NCBI GenBank assembly: GCA_965372355.1
Contig: CBDVBZ010000070.1
Span: 1 to 18,526 of the forward strand
Source: CBDVBZ01 sp965372355
GTDB lineage: Bacteria > Krumholzibacteriota > Krumholzibacteriia > WVZY01
DNA: 18,526 nucleotides
Reading direction: 5' to 3'
The notes beneath the pieces are model-generated. The model did not search any database. It saw nothing but the letters and a program-made list of their open reading frames with translations, and had not been told where the DNA came from. Made by a program: the position numbers and the translations under genes. Positions 1 to 6,959 of the stretch are shown in pieces; within the stretch, counting starts at the first letter, position 1; each line of letters begins with the position of its first letter.

Positions 1-293
1 CCGCCCTTTGACTTGAAGTGGTACTGCGACCAGTACATCATCGGCGTCAGGCACAGGCCGATATTCGTCACGCTGCGACCCGTCGAGAGAAGCCCCTTGA
101 TAAAACCACCCTGAACATCTTTTGAGCCCGTGCGGCTGTCGTAACCGGTAACGACGGTGTCCACGCCGCGCTTTTCGAGGAATGTGCCGTAGGCCTTGCC
201 AATGAGCTCACCCGACTTGGGGTTCAGTTCCTTGTCATTGACCCGACCCCGGATATCATATTCGCGAAACATCGATTTCTCTAATTGCGCCAT
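1..293 (-). CDS. Phosphomannomutase/phosphoglucomutase, N-terminal fragment (runs off window)
   Basis: This is the first 97 residues of an alpha-D-phosphohexomutase, which interconverts hexose 6-phosphates and 1-phosphates for sugar-nucleotide and envelope polysaccharide synthesis in the cytoplasm. Visible family signatures are the N-terminal MFREYDIRGRV block (residues 8-18), where YDIRG is typical of the ManB/AlgC branch, the GYDSRTGS segment around residue 50 that corresponds to the usual G-R-D-x-R-x-S, and NIGLCLTPMMYW, matching the family's D-x-G-x-x-x-T-P-x-x-Y motif. The catalytic phosphoserine loop lies beyond this part. The ATG at 293 is preceded by GGAGG four bases upstream (GGAGGAATA then ATG). 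The gene leaves the window at base 1, so its length and substrate preference cannot be judged. Confidence 0.88.
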   Translation of the reverse strand, partial: MAQLEKSMFREYDIRGRVNDKELNPKSGELIGKAYGTFLEKRGVDTVVTGYDSRTGSKDVQGGFIKGLLSTGRSVTNIGLCLTPMMYWSQYHFKSKG

Positions 294-369
294 TATTCCT
301 CCATTCCTGTTCTACGGGCTTCCCTCGCCGCGTGGGGCGGCCGGCATGGTGCAGATTGAGCGGCGAAGC

Positions 370-398
370 ATTATAGTATCCAAACGCCCGTGGCGAAA
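370..398 (-). promoter_or_regulatory. Candidate sigma70-type promoter for the phosphohexomutase gene
   Basis: On the minus strand a perfect -10 TATAAT (complement of 370-375) lies 17 bases from a weak -35, TTTCGC (complement of 393-398). The predicted start near 363 gives a leader of about 70 bases before the ATG at 293. The -10 is convincing and the -35 matches consensus poorly. Confidence 0.5.
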
Positions 399-423
399 CA
401 AGGCTCTACCCCGGCAATTGCGC

Positions 424-454
424 AAAAAAAAAGCCCGGGATCAAACCCGGGCTT
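424..454 (-). terminator. Intrinsic terminator of hsp20
   Basis: A perfect 9-bp stem, AAGCCCGGG (431-439) against CCCGGGCTT (446-454), encloses a 6-base loop. Read on the minus strand it is followed by a run of T (the nine A at 424-432). It sits 25 bases past the stop codon of the small heat shock gene, the standard arrangement for Rho-independent termination. Confidence 0.92.
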
Positions 455-478
455 CTCTTCGCGCAACGGTCGCCGATA

Positions 479-901
479 TTAGTCGATATCGATCTTACGA
501 CCGACGCTCTCCGCTTTCTTTGGCAGCGTGACCTTGAGCATGCCGTTCTCCAGCCTGGCCTTGATCGTGTCGCGATCGATGGCCGAATCCAGCACGAAGC
601 TCCTGCGAAACTTCTCCGACCGGATCTCCCGGCGAAGCAGGCCCTCGGTCTCGGTCTTCTCGGTCTTCTCACCCGTGACGATGATCTGATCGTTTTCGAT
701 CTCCACGCGGACGTCCTTCTTGTCGACGCCCGGCATCTCCATGGTGAGCAGAAATTCCTTCTCCGTCTCGTGGACGTTGGTCACCGGCAAACGAAATCCT
801 TCCCTCTCGCCGTTCTCGCCTGCAAATCCCTTGAAGGCGGGAAACAAATCGTCAAAAACGGAATCGATCGTTCTGTTGGGTCTGTATTTGGTCAAAAACA
901 T
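479..901 (-). CDS. Small heat shock protein, Hsp20/alpha-crystallin family
   Basis: A 140-residue ATP-independent holdase chaperone of the cytoplasm that binds unfolding proteins during stress. A short N-terminal arm (residues 1-35, with FDDLFPAF) precedes the alpha-crystallin domain, recognised by MEMPGVDKKDVRVEIE, the IVTGEK strand, the FRRSFVL segment and the A-x-x-x-NGxLxVxLPK-type block seen here as ARLENGMLKVTLPKK. The C-terminus ends in KIDID, which supplies an I-x-I oligomerisation motif. A GTG at 910 would add three residues but overlaps the ribosome binding site. GGAGG followed by 8 bases and the ATG at 901 is the better start. It appears monocistronic, with its own terminator downstream. 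No convincing CIRCE or sigma32 element was seen upstream. Confidence 0.93.
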   Translation of the reverse strand: MFLTKYRPNRTIDSVFDDLFPAFKGFAGENGEREGFRLPVTNVHETEKEFLLTMEMPGVDKKDVRVEIENDQIIVTGEKTEKTETEGLLRREIRSEKFRRSFVLDSAIDRDTIKARLENGMLKVTLPKKAESVGRKIDID

Positions 902-936
902 TTTCAACACCTCCGGCTTTTCTTTTGTTGTATGTG

Positions 937-954
937 GCCGACACTAGCGTCGGC
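937..954 (-). promoter_or_regulatory. Small hairpin in the hsp20 leader
   Basis: GCCGAC (937-942) and GTCGGC (949-954) form a perfect 6-bp stem with a 6-base loop, ending 36 bases upstream of the hsp20 ATG. It is too far from the ribosome binding site to sequester it directly, and no ROSE or FourU pattern is evident. It may be leader structure or chance. Confidence 0.25.
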
Positions 955-1080
955 TCGGTCCGGTCTATTGCATCTCGGATGCCAATTCGAAAAAATCGTG
1001 ATTCAGCAGCATAACAGCATGTAATAACACATATTAGAGCCTTGACCCGATTAATGGTTCGGCGCGGCATTCACAGCGGC

Positions 1081-1098
1081 TGTCATAATGGCATGACA
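1081..1098. promoter_or_regulatory. Inverted repeat between the MFS and hsp20 genes
   Basis: TGTCAT (1081-1086) and ATGACA (1093-1098) are perfect inverted half-sites spaced by 6 bases. The element lies just past the MFS stop codon and about 180 bases upstream of the hsp20 start. It could be an operator for hsp20 or a weak end-of-transcript hairpin for the MFS gene. No T-run follows, so it is not a typical intrinsic terminator. The rest of 902-1116 shows no gene. Confidence 0.25.
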
Positions 1099-1116
1099 AC
1101 ACGGCGCCATTGACGT

Positions 1117-2472
1117 CTAGATGTCAGTCTTGCGGGGCTCGCGGAGGGTCAGACTGAGGGCGGCATTCACGACGGCGGAGACGAGACAAACGGTGAACAA
1201 TGTCCGCGTGTCGAAGGCCTCGATGATGAACCCCCCGAGGAGCGGCGAAAGCATAAACGGGAAGGTCGCGCTGTTGAGGAAGCCGACATAGAGCGGACGA
1301 TCGGACTCGGGGGCGATCTCGAGCGGGTACGTCAGGTGGGTGATAATCCGTCCGCTCCGGGCCATTCCGTTGATAAAAAACGTCGCTGAAACGGCGAGCG
1401 TGACCCCCCACCCGGTGGACAGCGCGTCCTCGCCCGCCGTGCGCGTCTGCAAGACCAGAACGATCAACGGCGGCAACACACTCATGACCGCGGTGACGAA
1501 GAGGACGATCTTGTTGCCGACACCGTCCAGCATTCTCCCCCAGAAATAGTTGGAGAACACACCGGATCCAACCCATATCGCCAGAAACAAGCCAACGAGA
1601 CTCACGGGCATCCCGAGCTCGTCGTACGCAAAGCCCACATAGAAGGGGAAGGCCATCGCCGTAAACTGCCAGCAGACCCGGACCACATAGAAGCGACGGA
1701 AATCAACATTGGTTTTCATAAGCGCGACACCGGATTTGAGGTGCGTCATAAAGCGGGATGACGGTTTTACGGCCGAGGCGGGCTCTCCGGTAAAACAGAA
1801 CGCAAGCATGGCGATGGCCATGATCACCGACCCGAGAAGAAAGATCACGCCGAAGTCGTTGGGAAAAACACGACCCGTCAATCCCACGTGCCGCGCGACG
1901 CCCTCCAACGCGCTCCACGCGCGCTCTCCGACCCAGAACCTCTGAGTCGGATCGTCCAGGATGATCCCTACAGTAATGCCAGCGAAGATTCCGAGAAGCC
2001 CGCCGATCAGCCGCCGCAGGCCAAAGAACTTGCCGCGCTTTGTCACCGGGATCGTTTTGCTCATGATCTCGAGGAATGGAATGGCCGAGAATCCACCGGC
2101 GACATGGGCAACGAACAGCAACAGGATGAACATCAGGAGGAGCAGCTGGCTGTTGGCCGGACTGAACGTGAACACGGCCAGAACGGCACCCAGGAATGCC
2201 ACGGTCCGTACGACGACAAACCCGCGATACAGATGGATGAGACGCTGCCTCGTCTCCGCCAGACGTGATGCGAAGACCTGGGGCAAAAACCAGCCGACGC
2301 CGTGGATTGCGCTGACCAGGCCGATCATCGCGGCCGAGCCCCCCAGCCGCGACACGAAAACAGGCAACACGGTGGCCGGATCGAAGAACGCGAGCCCAAA
2401 GTTGATAAGCGCTCCATTGATCACGCCAAGCGTAAAGTTGCGCCGGTAGTATGCAGAGCCGTCTGTCGCCAT
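1117..2472 (-). CDS. Major facilitator superfamily (MFS) transporter
   Basis: A 451-residue polytopic inner-membrane protein with about 12 hydrophobic helices in two halves. The first half begins near residue 11 (NFTLGVINGALINFGLAF). A central soluble loop of roughly residues 180-265 is followed by the second half. SKTIPVTKRGKFFGLRR occupies the place of the conserved cytoplasmic loop between helices, which supports MFS rather than another carrier fold. The substrate cannot be inferred. A GTG at 2520 would extend it by 16 residues, but that stretch is unlike a membrane N-terminus and overlaps the acpS promoter, so the ATG at 2472 (MATDGSAYY) is preferred although its ribosome binding site is weak. 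It is divergent from acpS and nothing in the sequence links it functionally to its neighbours. Confidence 0.85.
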   Translation of the reverse strand: MATDGSAYYRRNFTLGVINGALINFGLAFFDPATVLPVFVSRLGGSAAMIGLVSAIHGVGWFLPQVFASRLAETRQRLIHLYRGFVVVRTVAFLGAVLAVFTFSPANSQLLLLMFILLLFVAHVAGGFSAIPFLEIMSKTIPVTKRGKFFGLRRLIGGLLGIFAGITVGIILDDPTQRFWVGERAWSALEGVARHVGLTGRVFPNDFGVIFLLGSVIMAIAMLAFCFTGEPASAVKPSSRFMTHLKSGVALMKTNVDFRRFYVVRVCWQFTAMAFPFYVGFAYDELGMPVSLVGLFLAIWVGSGVFSNYFWGRMLDGVGNKIVLFVTAVMSVLPPLIVLVLQTRTAGEDALSTGWGVTLAVSATFFINGMARSGRIITHLTYPLEIAPESDRPLYVGFLNSATFPFMLSPLLGGFIIEAFDTRTLFTVCLVSAVVNAALSLTLREPRKTDI

Positions 2473-2503
2473 AACCTGGTAGACTAGCCGCTGCCGATGG
2501 CAT

Positions 2504-2532
2504 TTGCAAGGTGTGACCACGTACCCTATACT
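2504..2532 (+). promoter_or_regulatory. Sigma70-type promoter for acpS
   Basis: TTGCAA (2504-2509), a 17-base spacer and TATACT (2527-2532) form a near-consensus promoter. Transcription would begin near 2539, giving a leader of about 50 bases. The site lies between the divergent MFS and acpS starts. Confidence 0.7.
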
Positions 2533-2587
2533 TAGCGGCGCGAGGACGTGATAGGTATTCGCTTGCTAGGTAGCGTGAGGGGAACGA

Positions 2588-2962
2588 ATGATTAAAGGCA
2601 TCGGCATCGACTCGATCGAGCTCGATCGAATCGAGCGTATCTACAAAGAATATGGCGAACGATTCCTCGACAGAATCTACGCGCCGGAGGAGAAGGCGTA
2701 CTCGCTCCGGTACAAAGATCCCGTACCCCGGCTTGCCGCCCGCTTCGCCGCTAAGGAAGCCTGCATGAAGGCACTGGGAACGGGCTGGAACAGAGGCGTG
2801 CGGTGGCGGGATATCGTCGTCGTCAACTCACCATCGGGCAAACCGGAACTGAGGCTCTCCGGAAAGGCGCGTGACTACGCCGACCGGCAGTCCGTTGCAG
2901 TGACCCACCTCTCCATCACGCACAGCAAATCACACGCGACGGTCGTCGTGATCTTCGAGTAG
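2588..2962 (+). CDS. acpS: Holo-[acyl-carrier-protein] synthase
   Basis: AcpS transfers 4'-phosphopantetheine from coenzyme A to a serine of apo-acyl carrier protein, activating it for fatty acid synthesis in the cytoplasm. At 124 residues it has the normal length of the family. The three family blocks are present: IKGIGIDSIEL (residues 2-12, Mg-binding Asp8), RLAARFAAKEACMKALGTG (48-66, Mg-binding Glu57 and catalytic Lys), and the C-terminal HLSITHSKSHATVVV (107-121). The ATG at 2588 follows GAGGGGAAC, a good ribosome binding site. The gene stands alone, convergent with the LVIVD lipoprotein gene 28 bases away. No terminator is apparent in that small gap. Confidence 0.96.
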   Translation: MIKGIGIDSIELDRIERIYKEYGERFLDRIYAPEEKAYSLRYKDPVPRLAARFAAKEACMKALGTGWNRGVRWRDIVVVNSPSGKPELRLSGKARDYADRQSVAVTHLSITHSKSHATVVVIFE

Positions 2963-2990
2963 TTGTCACGTTACGCGTCGGCATAACACC

Positions 2991-4877
2991 TCACGGGCAC
3001 TGATGTTTCCACATCCAGAGCCCGGAATGACCGTCCGCGACACAGATGTAGTCCCCCACGGCGACGAGGCTGTGGGCGTCCGCCGGAGTGTCGACCGATC
3101 CGATGATCTGCGGAGAGGCGGGCACGCTGATGTCGATCACCTGGATTCCCGAACGTCCGTCCGCCACGTATGCGTAGTAACCCGAGATTGTCACGCTGCG
3201 GGCTTCACCGGGTGTGCCAACGGATCCCACGATCCGCGGTGACGCGGGTATGCTGAGGTCGATCACCTGAAGACCTCGGTTTCCGTCTGCGACACAGGCA
3301 TGGCTGCCCGAGACCGCAACGCCGCCGGCGTTTCCGGGAGTGTCGATCGATCCCACAATCTGCGGTGACGTGGGTGTCCTGATGTCGACGACATGAAGCC
3401 CCGAACTCCCACCGACGACGAAGGCAAGACTGTCCTTCACGGTCACGCCAACCGCAGAACCCGGAGGGAAAACCGCTGCCACGATCTGTGGGGACGTGGG
3501 CGTGCCGATGTCGATCACCTGAAGCCCCCACCCCCCGTCCGCGACAAAGACGTGGCCACCCGAAACCGCCACGCCAGAGGCATCGCCCTGAGTGTCGACC
3601 GATCCGACAATCTGCGGCGCTGCGGGCGTGCTGACATCGATCACATGGAGACCCGAGCCGGCATCTGCGACGTAGACGTAGTCACCGGACACCGATACGC
3701 CACGCGCGTTGCCGGGCGTGTCGATGAATCCCACGATCTGCGGTGAGTCCGGTATACCGATGTCAATCACCTGAATCCCAGCCCCCCCGTCAGCGATGCA
3801 GACACGATCGCCCTCCGCCGCTACACCATAGGCCTCACCCGGTGTGTCGACCGACCCCACGGCCGGCGGTGAGTCGGGCCGGCCGATGTCGATCACCTGA
3901 AGACCCGTTATCAGGTCTGCAACATATGCGTGGCCGCTCGTCACGGCGACGCAAACGGCATCGCCCGGGGTATCGACCGATCCCACGAGCTCTGGCGAAC
4001 CCGGCACACTGACATCGATCGCCTGAAGACCGGCATTCCTGTCGGCGACATATGCGAAGCGACCCAGAACCCTCACGCCACGTGCGTTCCCCGGAGTATC
4101 GACCGACCCCACAAGCCGCGGTGAATCGGGCGTACTGTTGTCGAATACAAGAAGACCGGGACCATGGTCGGCGATGTAAATCAGGCTGTCCGACACGGCC
4201 GCGCACCAGACCTCTCCCGCTGTGTCGAGCACCCGCACGTTCGTCGGCGAGGCCGGCGTACTGACGTCGACGATCTTGAGCCCATAGCTCCCGTTTGAGA
4301 TGTAGGCATAGTCACGCCAGAGCGCCACGGCGAGTGCTTGCCCCGGGGTATCGATCCATCCAACAGACTGTGGTGTGTCGGGCGTGCTGATATCGATCAC
4401 CCGCAGTCCCCACTGCCCATCCGCGACGTAGGCATAGTCGCCCGAGACAACCACGCCACGGGCTTGGCCCCGAGTGCCGATGGATCCGACGAGACGTGGC
4501 GAAGCGGCGGTGGTGATATCGATGACCCGGAGCCCGGGACCGGCAACGTAGGCATAGTCACCGGAGACGGCCACACCATAGGCAAGTCCCGGTGTGTCAA
4601 TCGATCCTGCGATCCGAGGCGACGCGGGCGCACTGATGTCGATGATCTGGAGCTGGGTCCCGTCGGCGATGTAGGCGTAATCGCCGGAGACGGCCACACC
4701 ATAGGCAAGCCCCGGTGTGTCGACCGATCCAGCACTGTGGATGAAATCTCTGAAGTCAATGCAATTGCCCGCGCCGTTGGCCGGGATCGTCGGGCCGGAG
4801 TCATCCGAGCAGGACGCCAGAGTGAGCCAGAGGCCCACGGCTAACACAATCCGCCGGGTCAAACGAGTGCAGTGCAT
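2991..4877 (-). CDS. LVIVD-repeat lipoprotein (predicted double beta-propeller)
   Basis: A 628-residue secreted lipoprotein. The signal peptide ends in the lipobox LASC (Cys23), then a short linker leads to fourteen tandem copies of a 40-42 residue unit. The consensus is GS-x-DTPG-x-A-x-GVAVSGDYAYVADG-x-x-GLxVIDIS-x-P-x-SPxIV, the LVIVD repeat (Pfam family of that name), a beta-propeller blade found in surface and secreted proteins. Thirteen units are nearly regular. The fourteenth (about residues 594-628) starts normally but loses the VIDIS strand and ends GLWMWKHQCP, as if closing the ring or degenerating. Fourteen blades fit two seven-bladed propellers. No enzyme motif is present, so a binding or scaffold role at the cell surface is likely. 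The start ATG at 4877 has no visible Shine-Dalgarno sequence. The gene is divergent from the peroxidase gene. Confidence 0.9.
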   Translation of the reverse strand: MHCTRLTRRIVLAVGLWLTLASCSDDSGPTIPANGAGNCIDFRDFIHSAGSVDTPGLAYGVAVSGDYAYIADGTQLQIIDISAPASPRIAGSIDTPGLAYGVAVSGDYAYVAGPGLRVIDITTAASPRLVGSIGTRGQARGVVVSGDYAYVADGQWGLRVIDISTPDTPQSVGWIDTPGQALAVALWRDYAYISNGSYGLKIVDVSTPASPTNVRVLDTAGEVWCAAVSDSLIYIADHGPGLLVFDNSTPDSPRLVGSVDTPGNARGVRVLGRFAYVADRNAGLQAIDVSVPGSPELVGSVDTPGDAVCVAVTSGHAYVADLITGLQVIDIGRPDSPPAVGSVDTPGEAYGVAAEGDRVCIADGGAGIQVIDIGIPDSPQIVGFIDTPGNARGVSVSGDYVYVADAGSGLHVIDVSTPAAPQIVGSVDTQGDASGVAVSGGHVFVADGGWGLQVIDIGTPTSPQIVAAVFPPGSAVGVTVKDSLAFVVGGSSGLHVVDIRTPTSPQIVGSIDTPGNAGGVAVSGSHACVADGNRGLQVIDLSIPASPRIVGSVGTPGEARSVTISGYYAYVADGRSGIQVIDISVPASPQIIGSVDTPADAHSLVAVGDYICVADGHSGLWMWKHQCP

Positions 4878-4941
4878 TTCATTGATAGTTTAGCACATAT
4901 CGGGAGACCGGCACGGCATCCCCGGACCCTCGATCGTCGCA

Positions 4942-4954
4942 TTCCGGACCGGAA
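4942..4954. promoter_or_regulatory. 13-base perfect palindrome in the divergent LVIVD/peroxidase control region
   Basis: TTCCGG-A-CCGGAA is symmetric about position 4948. It ends six bases before the proposed -35 of the peroxidase unit and 65 bases upstream of the LVIVD start, a position suited to an operator acting on either gene. No known regulator can be assigned to it from sequence alone. Confidence 0.35.
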
Positions 4955-4960
4955 GACACA

Positions 4961-4988
4961 TGACTTCGACTGTCGTGCATGCTAGAAT
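4961..4988 (+). promoter_or_regulatory. Candidate promoter (extended -10) for the peroxidase/DUF2490 unit
   Basis: TAGAAT (4983-4988) is preceded by TGC, making an extended -10. A weak -35, TGACTT (4961-4966), lies 16 bases upstream. The predicted start near 4995 gives a leader of about 35 bases to the ATG at 5031. Confidence 0.45.
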
Positions 4989-5030
4989 GCCCGAATCGAA
5001 AACAGCACAATTCCAAACGGAGGTAACACT

Positions 5031-6098
5031 ATGCGATGCACCATTTCCATGCTTGCCGCATTCGTGATGTTGTTCGCTCTCGGATGCTCGAAGAACGAGA
5101 GCTCGGAGAGCACTGGCCAATCCACCGGCAAAGTCGCAATCGACGAATCCACACTCGCGGCGTTCAGCCCCCTACCGGACGAGATGCCTCTGGCAAACGC
5201 CTTGACCACCCCGGCCAAGATCGAGCTGGGACGCATGCTCTACTACGAACCCAGGCTCTCCAAGAACCAGCAGATCTCCTGCAACTCGTGCCACGATCTC
5301 GCCGCGTTTGGCGTGGACAACAATCCTGTATCCGAAGGCCACTTGGAGAAGACCGGCGATCGCAACTCGCCGACGGTCTACAACGCCGCCGGTCATATCG
5401 CCCAGTTCTGGGATGGGCGGGCCGCCGATGTCATCGAGCAGGCCAAGGGACCGATCCTCAATTCGGTCGAGATGGCGATGCCCGACGAGGCCACCGTCGT
5501 CAAGACCCTCAAGTCCATCCCTGGATATGCGGAGCTGTTCGAGAAGGCGTTTCCGAATGACAAGGATCCCGTGAACTACGACAACATGGCGGAGGCCATC
5601 GGCGTGTTCGAGACAAAGCTCGTCACACCGTCCCGCTGGGACACGTTTCTCGAGGGAGACAAAGGCGCTCTGACCGATGCGGAGAAGATGGGGTTCAACA
5701 AGTTCATCGAGAACGGGTGCAACACGTGTCACTCAGGCCCATATATGGGCGGACACCTCTATCAAAAGCTGGGTCTGGTCAAGGCCTGGCCGGACCTCGA
5801 GGATCTCGGCAGGTACCCGGTCACCGAGAGGGAATCCGACAAGTTCTTCTTCAAGGTGCCAAGCCTTCGCAATATCGCGAAGACCTCTCCGTACCTCCAC
5901 GACGGCAGCATCGAGAGTCTCGATACCATGATCGCCATGATGGCCGAGTATCAGATGGGCAGGGAGCTCACGGACGCGGATGTTAAGTCGATCAAGACAT
6001 TTCTGGTCGCCTTGACCGGGGACATCCCCGCGGAATACATCAAGAAGCCCGAGCTGCCGCTGAGCGGTCCGAACACGCCGGTGCCGAGCTTCGATTAG
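5031..6098 (+). CDS. Di-haem cytochrome c peroxidase (CCP/MauG family), lipoprotein
   Basis: A 355-residue periplasm-facing enzyme expected to reduce hydrogen peroxide to water using electrons from small c-type cytochromes or other donors. The lipobox LGC (Cys19) predicts membrane anchoring, whereas many family members are soluble. The N-terminal haem site is C84-NSC-H88 and the second is C230-NTC-H234. Other family markers are LYYEPRLS before haem 1, FWDGRA (126-131), VEMAMP (146-151) carrying the likely active-site Glu147, and FKVPSLRNIAKTSPYLHDGS (274-293). Length and spacing match bacterial CCPs. A MauG-like oxidase role cannot be excluded. GGAGG seven bases before the ATG supports the start. 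A DUF2490 gene follows after 16 bases in the same direction. Confidence 0.93.
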   Translation: MRCTISMLAAFVMLFALGCSKNESSESTGQSTGKVAIDESTLAAFSPLPDEMPLANALTTPAKIELGRMLYYEPRLSKNQQISCNSCHDLAAFGVDNNPVSEGHLEKTGDRNSPTVYNAAGHIAQFWDGRAADVIEQAKGPILNSVEMAMPDEATVVKTLKSIPGYAELFEKAFPNDKDPVNYDNMAEAIGVFETKLVTPSRWDTFLEGDKGALTDAEKMGFNKFIENGCNTCHSGPYMGGHLYQKLGLVKAWPDLEDLGRYPVTERESDKFFFKVPSLRNIAKTSPYLHDGSIESLDTMIAMMAEYQMGRELTDADVKSIKTFLVALTGDIPAEYIKKPELPLSGPNTPVPSFD

Positions 6099-6114
6099 CG
6101 GAGCAATTGTCGCG

Positions 6115-6861
6115 TTGAATCGGGAAAGACTCAGATACTTGACGCCGCTCCTCGCTCTGCTGGCCATGGGCGTCATTACCACGGCTTTGCCCGGACCGGC
6201 CGCATCGCAAGATACGACCCTGGTCGAAATCGAAACGTGGACGGATATTGCGACGATCTATCGCTTCGGCGACCGCTTCCGCTACGACGGTGACTACGGC
6301 GTCAGGGGAGCCTTCTCCACAATCGAGTTCACGCAAGTTTATGTGAGGCCGTCCTTCCGCTGGCGGTCAAAATCCTGGCTTCTTCTGCATGCCGGCGCCG
6401 CGTGGTTTCAGACGTTTGTCAAGAACGACAACAACCTCGCCGAGTTTCGGCCATGGGTGGGTGTGCACTTCGTCGGGCCGCGCCCGGGCGGATTCACCAT
6501 CACCAACTACTTCCGCCTGGAGCACCGGGCGTTCCACGAGACCGGCAGCTCCGGCTGGGACACGGTATGGCGTGGCCGGTGGCAGCTACAAATCAAGACG
6601 CCGGATCTCAGAATTGGATCTGTCGATCGGTTGTATGCACTGGCTTCGGTCGAGCCGTTCGACAACCTTGGCACATCGATTCGGGATGACATTGGTGTCG
6701 ACCGCATCCGGTTTGTGGTTGCCGTCGGCAAAAGGATCGGCCGCGGTTGGCGCACCGAGCTTGGTTATCTATTTCAGGCGGTCACCGTGGGTGACGATAG
6801 CCGGAATTTCGATATTTCCGACCATGTCATCAGGCTGAGATGGTTCTACAACATAAACTGA
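6115..6861 (+). CDS. DUF2490-family secreted beta-barrel-like protein
   Basis: A 248-residue protein with a cleavable signal peptide (residues 1-31, ending PGPAASQ) and then short alternating strands rich in aromatic residues, typical of a small outer-membrane barrel. YVRPSFRWR, EFRPWVGVHF, FRLEHRAF and RIRFVVAVGKRI resemble the DUF2490 family, whose function is unknown. It ends in an aromatic strand (VIRLRWFYNIN), as outer-membrane barrels often do. The start is TTG at 6115, with GCGGAG about 12 bases upstream overlapping the peroxidase stop region. No better in-frame start was found, so translation may depend on coupling to the upstream gene. The 16-base gap to the peroxidase gene indicates an operon. 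Confidence 0.78.
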   Translation: MNRERLRYLTPLLALLAMGVITTALPGPAASQDTTLVEIETWTDIATIYRFGDRFRYDGDYGVRGAFSTIEFTQVYVRPSFRWRSKSWLLLHAGAAWFQTFVKNDNNLAEFRPWVGVHFVGPRPGGFTITNYFRLEHRAFHETGSSGWDTVWRGRWQLQIKTPDLRIGSVDRLYALASVEPFDNLGTSIRDDIGVDRIRFVVAVGKRIGRGWRTELGYLFQAVTVGDDSRNFDISDHVIRLRWFYNIN

Positions 6862-6862
6862 T

Positions 6863-6944
6863 GTAACGCAGCGCCTGCGCTACGTCCGCCGGTTGGAGTT
6901 GACGTCCGTAGGACGCAGCCTGTCCTGGGAGGGGTCAACCGGCG
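6863..6944. terminator. Structured spacer between convergent operons (candidate bidirectional terminator or REP-like element)
   Basis: Three inverted repeats are stacked here. The first is GTAACGCAG (6863-6871) against CTGCGCTAC (6875-6883), 8 of 9 pairs with a 3-base loop. The second is an exact 9-bp pair, CGCCGGTTG (6887-6895) with CAACCGGCG (6936-6944), 40 bases apart. Inside it, CGTCC (6903-6907) can pair with GGACG (6911-6915), or alternatively AGGAC (6910-6914) with GTCCT (6922-6926). It lies between the DUF2490 stop and the end of the long minus-strand operon, where both transcripts need to finish. There is no T-run on either strand, so classical intrinsic termination is not certain. 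Confidence 0.45.
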
Positions 6945-6959
6945 CGCCCCGGCTCCCGA

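Noticed and set aside
196..531. 111-codon plus-strand frame spanning the phosphohexomutase start, its leader and the hsp20 terminator
   Set aside because: It crosses the start region of one gene and the terminator of another on the opposite strand and has no motif.
902..1116. Search of the hsp20 upstream region for a CIRCE element or a sigma32 promoter
   Set aside because: No TTAGCACTC-N9-GAGTGCTAA pattern and no convincing heat-shock promoter pair was found. Only the two short inverted repeats listed as low-confidence features stand out.
2991..4877. The 126-base tandem units considered as a CRISPR or non-coding DNA repeat
   Set aside because: The periodicity is that of 42-residue protein repeats in an uninterrupted reading frame. 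Unit sequences diverge mainly as expected for coding DNA, and no constant repeat with unique spacers exists.
6863..6944. Inverted repeats considered as ends of an insertion sequence or a tRNA-like gene
   Set aside because: The element is under 100 bases, has no transposase, target duplication or cloverleaf features, and fits a terminator or REP-type structure better.
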